A stretch of 64,000 nt of DNA from Acanthosepion esculentum (Eukaryota > Mollusca > Cephalopoda > Sepiida > Sepiidae): assembly GCA_964036315.1 (NCBI GenBank), contig OZ038485.1:95371111-95435110 (forward strand), in the 5' to 3' direction. Position numbers and translations under genes: made by a program. Positions within the stretch are counted from its first letter, which is position 1. Every line of letters begins with the position of its first letter. Shown in pieces: positions 45,815 to 56,936 of this stretch. The notes under the pieces were generated by a model. That model searched no databases, had not been told where the DNA came from, and saw only the letters and a program-made list of their open reading frames with translations.

Positions 45815-46175
45815 ATTACGTTGAAACGCCAGTTCCCGTACAATGAGCGAATTTAAGCAACGTCGAGTCAGGTCACTACCTAGATGAGTGGCCGACCAAT
45901 TGGCACTACCAGGTGCTGTAAGCTTGGATGTAAGGGTGGTGTAATGGATAGCGACTTGGAATTGTTACCCTGAGACCCGAGTTCAAATTCCCGTTGGCTT
46001 CGTCATATTCACTTACGCACAAATACTCTTGGGAAAGGTATGAATTCACTTCTCTCTCCAGCTATGGGTTAATTAGTAGGAACTGTATTATTAAACCATT
46101 ATTATTCCCTAAAAATATCCTCTGGCTTTAAATAACCTTCAAAGGGTTGATAAACCGTAGAAAACAAATCAAACA
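45815..46175 (+). mobile_element. 5S/tRNA SINE, copy 4 (near full length)
   Basis: GTTGAAACGCCAGTTCCCGT opens the 5S part, with AAGCAACGTCGAGTCAGGTC and CACTACCAGGTGCTGTAAGC. GGTGGTGTAATGGATAGCGA and GAGTTCAAATTCCCG mark the tRNA part. The tail is TCAAAGGGTTGATAAACCGT. Confidence 0.85.
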
Positions 46176-46449
46176 CTCAACAACAGTCCTGATTTAACAC
46201 CTTCTGAGATGTTATTTCTTAAATGGCAATGGGAATATTAGTTTTTACTTATAAGGGAACATTCGGTATTCAATGACCGAGCAGCCAGTGCTACTGACAG
46301 TTGAAATTTATAAAATCTTTCTCTTAAAACAATTTTTCAGGAAAATAGGTTTCTCTAAGTTCAGTAGTTGCTATCACTCTTTCCAGTATTGATGGGGGTT
46401 TTCTACCTAACTCTTTTATTGGAAGTAGTGTGGAATGTCAACATCTGGA

Positions 46450-46775
46450 TTATGTTATTATTTCTTCATGTGCTATCCATTTTATTTCTTGCTGTTGTTG
46501 AAAGTCCTCAAGTGATGTGGTTTCTGTTATTCGGTACAGTTCTTTGTTTGGGATTCTGTAGCGCAGAATCCCAAACAAAGAACTGTACCAAATAACAGAA
46601 GGATGGTCTTCACCAAGAACCACGATTTTCTCAGATCGACACCCAAACACTCTGAAATGTTCGTATTGGAACTCAAAGCCTTTTTTTTTAACCACTGAGC
46701 TGCGAAAGGGGTTTTACATAGCCGACAGTTTAAATATTTCTGAACTGGTTTGGCGCCATGCATGGCATCCATATG
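46450..46775 (-). pseudogene. tRNA-like and mariner-like patch around a palindrome
   Basis: The minus strand carries CAGCTCAGTGGTTA (tRNA box A-like) near 46700, then TTCAGAGTGTTTGGGTGTCG with TCTGAGAAAA, which parallels the DD37D mariner HTH region at 12665-12700. It ends in the long hairpin at 46522-46600. Confidence 0.4.
46522..46600. repeat. Near-perfect palindrome, 37-base arms
   Basis: Arms 46522-46558 and 46564-46600 differ at one position around the loop TAGCG. Confidence 0.95.
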
Positions 46776-47099
46776 AAAATCTTGGTTTGACGAGGCTATC
46801 TAAGAACATGACTCGAGTTGCCAGGGAATTTTTTTGGGGGGTGGGGGTAATTTTCTAGCAATTTCCAGTGTTGGGCGAAACTAACCCTAGTGCAAACTAT
46901 TCTATGTTCAATTTTCCTATCTCCTATACTAAATTTGTTATAACTGATCCATCACCGAAATATTTGAAGTGTTTAGTATTTACCAAATCCGCGTGGATTT
47001 TTATAAAAGATTCAGGGAAAGTGCCATCATTCTTAGTCCAGATCATAATTTCTGTTTTATCTTGACTCTTATTTCTTGGAAATATAATTATAAAATAAA
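46776..47099. other. No recognised feature
   Basis: Unique-looking sequence between repeats. Confidence 0.3.
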
Positions 47100-47590
47100 T
47101 CTGTCTATATTTCTGAGATTAGGTATTATGTACACTATTTACATTATTCGAACTACTGTCCTCATCTTTGTCGCCATATTTATCACAACGTGATAAATAT
47201 GGCGACTTAACCAGGTATTGAACTCACACTCTTTGGATCCTGTCATTTAATCTAACCAATGCCTTTATCCACTGTGCCATGTGTCCACAAGGTGTTGGTT
47301 AGATCCAGTGACAGGACCCAAAGAGTGTGAGTTCAATACCCGGTTAAGGCAGTGGAGAACTTGCAGAGGGGAATTAACAGGAGATAACTGATAATTGACA
47401 TCCATTAAACATGGCACGTGGAACTAGAACCGTCTACCCCAGTGAGCGAAATAAAGGGTTCACTTCGACATTCCAACCACCTGAAGAAGGACGGAGCGCA
47501 CAACGGCCGAAACGTTGTGATAAATATGACGACAAAGATGAGGACAATAGTCCGAATGTAAATAGTGTAAAAAATAAATGAATAAAAAAT
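47100..47590. mobile_element. Two tRNA-headed SINEs head to head
   Basis: 47195-47100 is the minus-strand 3' part (GATAAATATGGCGACAAAGA, ATGAGGACAGTAGTTCGAAT). Then an inverted tRNA head (47209-47270) meets a plus-strand copy from about 47290. The heads form arms of roughly 55-60 bases. The plus copy carries CTGAAGA...GGCC-GAAACGTTG at 47481-47517. Confidence 0.7.
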
Positions 47591-48699
47591 AACAAATATT
47601 TATAGTAAATTGACCAACAAGATATAATTATCTGGAGGACGTTGATTAACTGTTCAAAGGTACCATTTTGAGGCCATTACTGACGTAAGAAATGCTGTTT
47701 GACATGATTAGATTTTCAGTTCTTCCTGGATTTTATAAATGACCAGCATCCTCATTCACACAAGATATGCTTAAGAAAAAATGTTTGCTTTTAACTAAAT
47801 TTTTCCCATGAAATTTCCAATGCTTCTTATAAAGCAAATAGAAAAACGTTTAGAGTTACTAAAAAAATCTTCAATAGGAGAATCCGGTTTTGTTTTTCTT
47901 TCTCCAATTTCCTATTGATACTTACTCTATTGACCACACTGGAACGACAGACAGGCATTTCGTTGATCGGATTGGCTGACAACGAATGTCATCGATAGGT
48001 TCTATGCTTCATTGAAAATAATACAGTTTAATTCTTTTATCTTGTTAATAAACAATCTGGTGATATTTGTACCTACCGCTGGTAGATGCGAAAAAGGCCT
48101 CAGTAAACAAATATCGTTTGAAAAAATGGCGGCGCCCGTGAAAAAAACAAAAAACATCTTTCATATAATTCTGAAAAAATTACGTCATATTTTTACAAGT
48201 TTTGAGTTTTCTTGAGGCTGTCAATGGATACGATAGTTCTTTAAAGCAATATGTAGAAGTTGAAGGCTGTGAAATGTTTACCAACATATCCTGACTTAAT
48301 GGCAAAGGTTGAGAATTCTTTGAAGACCGACAGAGGCATAAAAAGAATCCCACTACGTCTTGATCTTCTAATCCACCATTCCGTGTAAAATAAGGGAGAG
48401 AGGAGAAACTGTCATCAAGGCTTTTGCTGAGACAGAATTGATTTTCAGATTCTCAACAGAAAAGAGACTGTCACACGCAGTTAAATACAAATTAAGCTTC
48501 ATTAATGATACAGAACTATTTACGCCATTTCCGTATTTTGACATTTTAAAATCTTTTGCGTTTCGAATAATATATACTTTTTTTAAATGGCAGACGGAAT
48601 TAATATTCAATAAAAATCTTTCAAAACCCAGTGGAGATTTATCTCCCCCCCCCCAATAAAATGTCTTCAAAATAAGGGTGCGTCTTATATTTAAAAAAA
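47591..48699. other. Stretch without recognised gene
   Basis: 1.1 kb of AT-rich sequence. ATTTATAGTAAATTGACCAACAAG near 47600 is the body motif of the element at 51.9 kb. A 100-codon minus frame (48368-48670) has no known motif. Confidence 0.35.
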
Positions 48700-49130
48700 T
48701 GTAGATTTTTTTTATCGCTTATTGTACCTCATTTATAATAGGTGTGGTGGCTAGCTCTCGTATCCGAGTATGTCTATCTACTATGGCGACAAGTCCGTCC
48801 TTGTTGCTGACGCCTGCTCAGGCACATTTTTATTTGTTCAATACCCACGGAGTTCACCTGTTGTTTATACTGCAACTAAGCTGAGCGTGCCTTAGTTACA
48901 GTTTCCAACCATCGACGGCTTCCAAAGGGTTTCGTCCACCCAATTTCACTCAAAAGGACTGGATCAATCCGTGGTATATTTTTCAATGGGAACGTGGCCG
49001 AGTGGCTAGAAGGTTTGCTTTCTGACCCAGGTATGGATCTTATCATGGCCGATTTATCAGGAAGGTGACTTCTTCGACCTGGGGAGGTGATCCCAGCGTG
49101 CGGAACCTTTGAAAAGTGAATAGGGATAAG
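48700..49130 (+). mobile_element. tRNA-derived SINE, class II tRNA-like unit
   Basis: GAACGTGGCCGAGTGGCTAG at about 48990 is a strong box A-like match of Ser/Leu tRNA type, followed by GACCTGGGGAGGTGATCCCA. The preceding part (48815-48910: GCCTGCTCAGGCACATTTTT, GAGCGTGCCTTAGTTACAGT) matches the inverted piece at 22870-22990. Confidence 0.55.
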
Positions 49131-49300
49131 AAAAACATTAGTTGTGAGTTTATAAATTGTGTACTATTCGCGGTCTCATATATCGACTGGATGTCTTGGA
49201 ACATATTCACCGCTGATAACGGGACGACTACTGTTCTCATTTTTTTTAAATTAGTGTTTGGCACGCGCTAGCAATCTGAATAGCGTTTTTATATATTATA

Positions 49301-49985
49301 CAAGGTAACCAAAAAAGTTCTGTCCGTTTTTAAAGGAAAAAGAGAAAACGCTTCACAGTACGTGTAACTTATATTTAGTCTTCGAAGTAATCGTCATCGG
49401 CATCCAGCACCTTCTGTCAACGTGTCTCCAGCTGTTCAATGCCCTTGCGGTAGAACTCGAGGGGTTTTGACGCAAAGAAGTCCGTGGGGGCTTTGCGCAA
49501 GTCTGCTTCATTGGTGAAGGATTTCCCACGAAGATCATTTTCAAGGGAGTGGAAGAGGTGGTAATCGGATGGCGCAAGGTCAGGTGAATAAGGTGGATGG
49601 CACAAAGTCTCCCACCCAAGTTGCTGTATGGTATCCCTGACCACTCGCGTGACATGCGGCCTGGTGTTGTCATGGAGGAAAAGCACACATTTGCGATTCA
49701 CCAGTGCTGGCTCCTTCTGGCGCAATGCCTGTTGCACACGTTTCAATTGCTGCGAGTATAGGTCTCCAGTGACCGTTTGGGTGCATAGGCGGTCTTGCGG
49801 TGTGAGGGACAGCATCCTGAGGAGACAACCAATGTCTGGAACGCTTGGGAGTTTCGTACAGAACCCACTTTTCATCACTGGTAAGCACTCGATTGAATAA
49901 GGATGCGGTACGGTGGCGAGAAAGCAGCGATACGCAGGCTGCCACTCTTTTATCTTTTATCCATTCTGCTGTGTCTCCATACGGC
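49301..49985 (-). pseudogene. irritans-type mariner transposase (Hsmar1-like)
   Basis: Minus frames give LTSDEKWVLYETPKRSRHWL (first catalytic Asp), then LFLHDNTRPHVTRVVRDT and CHPPYSPDLAPSDYHLFHSL (second and third Asp, D34D spacing), then FEFYRKGIEQLETR-like text and DADDDYFED. At least one frameshift separates the first Asp from the rest. The 3' terminus CAAGGTAACCAAAAAAGTTC is present and the N-terminal HTH half is missing. Confidence 0.85.
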
Positions 49986-50365
49986 TATATCTATGTTAGA
50001 ATTAAGTTGCAACTGAAAATTCAGAACCATTTGGTATGATTGCAGCAATCTGCTCGACAAAGAATCTCCAGAAATAAACTTAACATCGAATCTTACCGGA
50101 AATTCACGCATGTTCCATATTTAGCCCAGTTCGAAATAAATCCCTTTACGTTCACTTATTACAAATATAGGAAATTCTATTATTTGTACAAAAAATAAAT
50201 TTTAAATATCATCCACAGTAAATTTGCGTCCAGGTCCATACAGCGTTTCACCATTCTTGGTAGATCTTCTGTTATCGCAATGTGAGATATTTAATACAAA
50301 AAATGTGATGGAAATATCAACAAAAAGAAAAAGAATCTAAATGAAATCGTCACCATCACCACCAC
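49986..50365. other. No recognised feature
   Basis: AT-rich sequence. GTAAATTTGCGTCCAGGT at about 50220 recurs at about 56925 and may be part of a repeat. Confidence 0.35.
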
Positions 50366-50366
50366 C

Positions 50367-50397
<31 letters not shown>

Positions 50398-50403
50398 CTT
50401 CTT

Positions 50404-50471
<68 letters not shown>
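50366..50471. repeat. (TTC)n(ATA)n microsatellite
   Basis: A TTC run of about 22 units switches to ATA units. Confidence 0.95.
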
Positions 50472-50540
50472 TGAATTTTAAATTCCGAGTCTCTCGTGCG
50501 TGCGCATGTGTAGTCGCATCAATGCAAACATAAACTTAGG

Positions 50541-50572
50541 CTGATGAAGTCCTAAAGGACGAAACGCGTCGC
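50541..50572 (+). ncRNA. Hammerhead-like ribozyme core
   Basis: CTGATGA, an extra A, a GTCC/GGAC stem II with TAAA loop, then GAAA and CGCGTC. ACGCGT is self-complementary, as in minimal Penelope-associated hammerheads that may act as dimers. Stem I is weak, so cleavage is doubtful. Confidence 0.42.
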
Positions 50573-50775
50573 AGAAAAACTTTTACCACTTTGTGATACA
50601 TCTTGCCTCTAAAATTGTTCTTTATATATAAATATTTTTTGTATATACACAAAACACATAAAAAATGTTTTTTTTTTTATTTAAATTTCCCAGAGTATCG
50701 CAGGGAATTTTAAATTTAGAAAAAAAAAAATCATTTGGTGCGCATGTGTCGTATCAACGTAAACATAAACATAGT

Positions 50776-50807
50776 CTGATGAAATCCTAACAGACGAAAC
50801 GCGTCAC
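50776..50807 (+). ncRNA. Hammerhead-like ribozyme core, second unit
   Basis: CTGATGA, a decayed stem II, then GAAACGCGTC. Bases either side (AGT and ACA) could pair only weakly for stem I. Confidence 0.35.
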
Positions 50808-51084
50808 ACGAAAACTTTTACCACTTTTTCGTACATCTTCCACCCCCCCCCACACACACACACAAAATAATAAAATAAATAAAAGCTAGGTCTTATATGA
50901 GTTAGGGCCGAAGAGTTCTCAGCCTAACCACCTTACCAAAGTCTGACCAAAAAACAAGATTTGGTTTGCGGATCACCAGCAAAGAGAAAAGACACTCATC
51001 AGGTATATACACAATACCTTCGTACCTTGTAGATATATAAATTATATACTTATTTTATTAATTGAATATTTTAAGAGGATTTGC

Positions 51085-51240
51085 CTTATGGCGTAATGGA
51101 TATCGACATGAGTTAATCGGAGAACAGAGTTCGAATTACAATCAGGTTAGTAACTTACACACAAATACCTTTAGGAAAGGTATGAATCCACCTCTTCTCT
51201 CCCCCACAGCTATGGGTTGAATAGCAGGACAGACTTGATC
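51085..51240 (+). mobile_element. tRNA part of the 5S/tRNA SINE
   Basis: TTATGGCGTAATGGATATCG, AGAGTTCGAATTACAATCAG, and the body GGAAAGGTATGAATCCACCT. No 5S head. Confidence 0.65.
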
Positions 51241-51689
51241 CTATAGCCTTGGTTGGCAACCAGTCTACCGCAAAAATATACGGCAACCTACTCCAAGAAA
51301 ATGTTATGCCCAGTTATTCATGAATCGAAAGAGACGCGATTACCTAAGCATGTGTCGCGTATGGCACTTAACTAACTATTTTAAGGGCGTTAAGGGCATA
51401 GAAAGTAATTATTTATAAGCTGGACTATTGATTTTGCAGCAATTTGACCAACTCGTTTAAATTTTGATTTACACAAATTTCAGCAGTGTTCATATTGTCT
51501 ACCCACTAAAAGTAATTTTTTTATTCTCTATAACATTGAAGAGTCATTAGTATTACAAATCATGTTTCTTCTAATTTAATTATATGTTCTTGATTTCAGA
51601 TAAACTATTCTTCCTCCTTTGTCAGATGCACTGCATCTGGGGGGGAAAAGCAGTAAAACAGTGACAGAAAAATTATACTAATTCTATCA
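51241..51689. other. No recognised feature
   Basis: AT-rich sequence without an assignable repeat. Confidence 0.35.
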
Positions 51690-52115
51690 GTTCTGGCTAT
51701 GACGATAGACGACATCCGGCAGCAAGACTTCTGATCGGGAGATTGAAGGTTTTGAAGAGCGTGGAACCACTTATTAATTGTTGTTGTTCCCAGGTCTACC
51801 CAGGGAATAACACCTATGAGCAATCAGTTAACCCCCCCAAACAAAAACAAAACACTATGAAAGTATAAAAATATTTATAGTAAATTGACCAGAAATACAT
51901 ATCTATAGTTAATTGACCAACATGATATGATTATATTTGTAGGAAATTTACCAAAATTATAGTAGAATTATCAACAGTACATTTTATAGCAAAATGACCA
52001 ACAATACATTTTATCTGTAGTTGGGGGCATATAATTGCGTTCAAAATATTTAGATTTCAGCACAAAATAACCCATAGAGGTTGATATGCCGCTAAACAAA
52101 ATCAACCAACCAATC
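51690..52115 (+). mobile_element. Short retroelement with GACCAACAATACA array, copy 2
   Basis: GACGATAGACGACATCCGGC, GTGGAACCACTTATTAATTG and GTTCCCAGGTCTACCCAGGG, then several TGACCAACAATACATTTTAT-like units, tail AGGTTGATATGCCGCTAAAC. It is a homologue of 42359. Confidence 0.65.
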
Positions 52116-52580
52116 TTCCATAATAATATATTTTTTAAAAAGCTGTCACCCTCGTACACAAGTAAATTCAAATTAGACACCTTTTTTTTTTTGCAAAGAA
52201 AAATCTAGCTCCTTAGGGTACAGTTTGCTGGTAATATGTGCCATTCTTGCTCCAGATATGGTCTACTTTTCGAGATTTGTCTTACCTCCCTTACTTTCAT
52301 TTTCATAGAATCAGAGGACAGATGGTTCACCCCCAATCCCATTCTGCAGGGAATATTAATAACTTAAGCGGTATCCCAAATGTTATTTCATTAGGCTTTC
52401 CTAAAAACTAGTTGAAATTAAGAAAAGTGGAGCTTATGATAAATACGAAAGGAAGGGAGACAATATCCATTGGAACACTGATGGAGCATAATCTTTTACT
52501 CATGTGGCTATGTCTCGGGTCAGGCTTAGCAAATATCTATGCAAGTGTGTAGAACTGCTTATTCATAGTGCATTAATAAT
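52116..52580. other. No recognised feature
   Basis: Unique-looking sequence. No coding evidence. Confidence 0.3.
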
Positions 52581-52622
52581 CACACACATACAAACGCGCG
52601 CGCACACACACACACACACACA
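52581..52622. repeat. (CA)n microsatellite
   Basis: CA-rich with a short CG patch at its left side. Confidence 0.9.
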
Positions 52623-52624
52623 TA

Positions 52625-52935
52625 CACGTCCTGGGTATGAGGATGAAGTCCATCCAGCAGCAATTCTTCTGCTCTGGAAGAGCGGGGAACCACCTCTTAA
52701 TTGCAGTTGTTCCCAGGTCCAACCTGACCCTGGGTGGTAGCACCTGTTAAGCTGCCAGCTATGGGCAAATAGTGAACCACAAAACTGGAGTCAAAACATG
52801 AAAATATAAAAAGAAATTACAAAAAATTACCAGCAATACATTATGGAACAATGTTGTTTTTTCACAATAAAATAAAAGTTCGGTATTAAATGACCCATCG
52901 TTAAACAAACCACACACACAGATACACACACACAC
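52625..52935 (+). mobile_element. Short retroelement, copy 3
   Basis: GGAACCACCTCTTAATTGCA, GTTCCCAGGTCCAACCTGAC and GGTAGCACCTGTTAAGCTGC match copy 1. It has only one ACCAGCAATACATTATGG unit, so the internal array is a variable part. Confidence 0.65.
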
Positions 52936-53029
52936 AGTAAAGGAAAGTGTTTTTGTTCTGGTAAAAAATGATGTCCCATCATCAAGGCATTTCTACAAGT
53001 ACTTCCACGGTAATTGCTCCGAGGAGTTG

Positions 53030-53460
53030 CTTTCGCTTGTCCCTAGGCCTCATGAATTTAAACGTCCTACGAGGCTGGCATCCCGTTCCCACCCCTTCAC
53101 CGTTGAAACTGTTAGATGTAGACGTCTCTTCTACTCCAATAGCTTTATGTCTCGCACATCTCGCCTATGGAACTCCCTTCCATATTACTGTTTCCCTGAC
53201 AAATACAATCTCCAACGGTTTAAGTGTAGCGTCAATCGTCATCTCCAGTTGCCTTGATCTATCCACTTCCCTTCTCCACTTCCTTTCATCTTTCATTCCT
53301 ATCTGCTCTCGCTCTAAATCTTCTGTAACCCCCTTGCCTTCATCGACCCTCCGTCCTTCTCTTTCTCCACATCCCTTCCTTTACCACTCCTATCTGCTCT
53401 TCCTCCAACCCTTCTGTAACCCCATGCGTGATAGTGGCCAACAGCCTTGCTTGGGGTGAT
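53030..53460 (+). pseudogene. CR1/L2-like LINE C-terminus (3)
   Basis: 53027-53257 reads PHEFKRPTRLASRSHPFTVE, TVRCRRLFYSNSFMSRTSRL and WNSLPYYCFPDKYNLQRFKC and ends NRHLQLP-stop, an intact C-terminal end of the family. The 3' UTR carries TCTGTAACCCC and TGCTTGGGGTGATACGCTTA. Confidence 0.8.
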
Positions 53461-53477
53461 ACGCTTAAAAAGAAAAA

Positions 53478-54093
53478 ATTACTGTTTCAATTTGAAGGTA
53501 CTCTGCAAATCAGTGTGATTTCTCATCTTCAGCATTACTGTTTCGATTTGAAGGTACTCTGCAAATCAGTGTGATTTCTCATCTACAGCATTACTGTTTC
53601 GATTTGAAGGTACTCTGCAAATCAGTGTGATTTCTCATCTTCAGCATTACTGTTTCGATTTGAAGGTACTCTGTAAATCAGTGTGATTTCTCATCTTCAG
53701 CATTACTGTTTTGATATGAAGGTACCCTGCAAATCAGTGTGATTTCTCATCTTCAGCATTACTGTTTCGATTTGAAGGTACTCTGCAAATCAGTGTGATT
53801 TCTCATCTTCAGCATTACTGTTTCGATTTGAAGGTACTCTGTAAATCAGTGTGATTTCTCATCTTCAGCATTACTGTTTCGATTTGAAGGTACTCTGCAA
53901 ATCAGTGTGATTTCTCATCTTCAGCATTACTGTTTCGATTTGAAGGTACTCTGTAAATCAGTGTGATTTCTCATCTTCAGCATTACTGTTTTGATATGAA
54001 GGTACCCTGCAAATCAGTGTGATTTCTCATCTTCAGCATTACTGTTTCGATTTGAAGGTACTCTGCAAATCAGTGTGATTTCTCATCTTCTGC
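53478..54093 (+). repeat. 56 bp minisatellite, 11 units, with higher-order pattern
   Basis: The unit starts ATTACTGTTTCGATTTGAAG and ends TTCTCATCTTCAGC. Units differ by few bases. Variant unit TTTTGATATGAAGGTACCCT occurs as units 5 and 10, each preceded by a CTGTAAATC unit, indicating a five-unit (280 base) duplication. Confidence 0.97.
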
Positions 54094-54314
54094 ATGGCTG
54101 CTCGTTTCCAAGCATGCCCATCTATTTCATTTTATTCGTTCGAGCACGCGCGAACATTCACCAAAGCACAGCTCCATGTAAAAAAAGAAGTTTGACGCCA
54201 AATCAAACGCCAGAACCCCATCGGCTGCGACCAAAGCGAGTGTAAATAAAGCAAATGAAATGAAGACGAAATAAATACTAGTAAATAAGCGAATAACTGT
54301 GAGCTTCAGATCAT

Positions 54315-54660
54315 GTAGATGATCTAGTGATCAAGATTGTTAAGAATGATGCGTGTGAGTATTCTAAGGAGAACAGGAACAAGAGAGAAACTGATGGTAA
54401 AAAATACAAAATCATTTTTCGGAACACAAAAAAGAAAGAAGGACTAGCAAATTTGACACTGACGGGGCATTTAAAAAGAAACAGAAAAAAGCAGCGAGTA
54501 AACGATTTGATAAGTTTCGGCGAATGAGCGGAGGGAACAATTAGCACAAGACGAACTAGGATTTTAAAAGAGAAAGCATTGCTTAAAACAACAGAAAACA
54601 GGAAACTCTGGAGAGTCATTAAGCGCGTTTTTCTGAAGAGACACCGCACATATACAGTGA
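54315..54660 (+). pseudogene. LINE 3' end fragment (8)
   Basis: FRNTKKKEGLANLTLTGHLK and RQRV-like text, then after a stop RTRILKEKALLKTTENRKLW. It covers the downstream half of the recurring segment. Confidence 0.65.
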
Positions 54661-55620
54661 ATAAGTTATTACGACTACTACTTCTCCGTGCGCATACATC
54701 CCAGATTTCAGAATAATAAGACGTGGGGGAGAGGGAATAGTTTTATCCAAACCCCGAATAGGAGATACTCATTTAATACACTGAAATCTACTAAAAAACT
54801 GTAACTACGCCATGATGGAACAGATACCTCGAACTCATAAGTTGCTAACGTCTCAGTCAAACCAGAACAAAATATTAGCAAAGCAAGCAATACAAATGAA
54901 CTCTAAAAACACTAAATCAAATAATATCACTAACTTCTTAAAGGAAATCAAACTTCATACCAAAATATAAAACTATAAAAACTGCCATCAAAACTGCATA
55001 AAACCTTATTTTGAAATCTGAAAAAAAAAAGAAAAAGATCTCTTCAGACTTCGTAACTATCTCGACTAAAAATAACAACGCAAGCTAATAACCAATTTGT
55101 ATCAGAGACAAAATATTTGTATCAGTATACAAAATAATTTATATTGAAACCAGCATCTCTAATAAAAAAATAAAAAAAAAGTTAAAAAGAAAAAAGTTAC
55201 TTTCTCCAATGTATACTCAAATCTATCAGTGATCCACATATAACATGAAACCCAAAACAATCACGATTTAAAACCTTAAAATATCTCTATATCGGTCGAA
55301 GTGCCGTAAAGCAGAAACAACACCTTGGTGATAGCAAAACGGGAAAAAATGAAAGAAATATTAACCGAAAACTTCACCTAAGAAGTTGGGATAATTTAAA
55401 GGTATTGTAAAATCAACATATAAGAAAATAAAAAATGCGGCTCAAAATCTGAAAATTGAGTCACCTTAAAATTGTTACTTATTATTTTAAAACTCCGCGA
55501 ATAACAGAAAAATAAATAAATACTTGATGAAAGATTAATAATTGATAACAGCTATTTTTTTTTTTAGAAAATTAAAAGATTGGATGTTACTATATATGAT
55601 ATCTACCGTCCATTTTATAC
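54661..55620. other. Stretch without recognised gene
   Basis: Nearly 1 kb of A-rich sequence. No coding frame or known repeat is recognised. Confidence 0.35.
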
Positions 55621-55622
55621 TA

Positions 55623-55791
55623 CAGTGTAACCCGGATATAAGAGAAACCCGGATATAAGAGAGATTTGTATCTGGTCCCAAATTAGAGCCTGTGTTAATA
55701 AAACAAAATAGACCAAACCCGGATATAAGAGAAGCCCGGATATAAGAGACTTCTCCGGTGCCGACAACTCTCTTATATCCGGGTTACACTG
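55623..55791. mobile_element. pogo/Tigger-like MITE
   Basis: Perfect termini CAGTGTAACCCGGATATAAG at both ends, in inverted orientation, flanked by TA (55621-55622, 55792-55793). The subterminal ACCCGGATATAAGAGA motif is repeated inside each arm. 169 bases; very young looking. Confidence 0.88.
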
Positions 55792-55793
55792 TA

Positions 55794-56936
55794 TAGTATG
55801 ATATCTACTATTCATTTTCTACTATAGTATGATATTTACAAACTGTTGGAAATATGAAATAGGGTTAGGGTTAAAGGCAGTGAACAGTGAACTAGTTATG
55901 TATTAAAAATCATTAACAAATTTTATACAAAAAAAGATAAAAAAAATCATCAATAGTGTTTGTTTAGAAATTGATTTGATATCATTTTTTAAAAAAACCG
56001 TAAACGGGTCATCGTTTTGCCTGGGTATTTTCCAGCAGTAATGAGTGCACCATCATTTATGATAGGTCACAAATGCCTCGGTAGATATCATACTATATAG
56101 TAGCAACAAAGATTGTCTGTATTTTGCTTGAGCATCACTTTGCTCTAAGCTATACAGAACCAAAATGAAAAAGAAATTATTTACATGAGATTACCTGGCG
56201 GTGATAACGTCTGTAAGTCGAGAAAGGTTTTGCAGATTCGATCACTAAAAACCAAACGGGGAAGCTTCCAGCCGGTGATGCTTCTTAAATAGACATATTG
56301 ACATTAACATGTGTCGTCCTTACTTCAGCAACGTCGTTAAAACTTGTGAGACACTTCCCAAACCTGTAAACAACGAAAAAGAAAGAAAGAAAACAAATGC
56401 AATTAAAATAACGATCCTGTGAATATTCTTGTTATTTTAAAGTTCATACCTGTACAGTGATATCTTGTTTTCCTTTTGGTAATTTCATGTGTTTTTGTTT
56501 TAATTTTACTTTTTGCGCTTCTCGCCGGTAAAACGGGTCGAAAGCGCAGTGTAGCCTGCAACAGAATTGAATGAACTGAAACGACCTCGAAATGTACTTC
56601 ATATATGTTGCATTCACATGAAGGTATTTTTAAAACTGTCAATCAAAAGACAGTATATTCATTAGACGTTACAAGAATGGACAGATGATGTAATTGCAAT
56701 TTTAGCCAATCAAAAATAAACATGACAGGTTTTTCAGGCCCCTCCCTCTAAAACAATGGTTTGGACAGCCCCTTCAGATTTTCAATTGATGAATGTTTCG
56801 TCAGGAACCTTCAATGACTTACCATCAACCCCCAGTTCATCTTTTATAAATTTCCGAATCAAGTTTGAGACAAGGCGAAATTATATAGAAAGTGCTTTGA
56901 TCGCTTGACCACCCACAGTAAATTTGCGTCCAGGTT
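55794..56936. other. Stretch without recognised gene
   Basis: Begins with extra copies of GTATGATATCTACTATTCAT that flank the MITE. The remainder shows no known domain or repeat. Confidence 0.35.

Larger units (their letters stand above)
50472..50850 (+). repeat. Two tandem units carrying hammerhead-like cores
   Basis: The units are about 235 bases apart and share GGTGCGCATGTGT-like, TAAACATAAAC, CTGATGA...GAAACGCGTC and ACTTTTACCACTTT blocks. Cores lie at 50541-50572 and 50776-50807. Confidence 0.7.

Noticed and set aside
53478..54093. CRISPR-like array
   Set aside because: Units are contiguous without unique spacers, and the context is eukaryotic.
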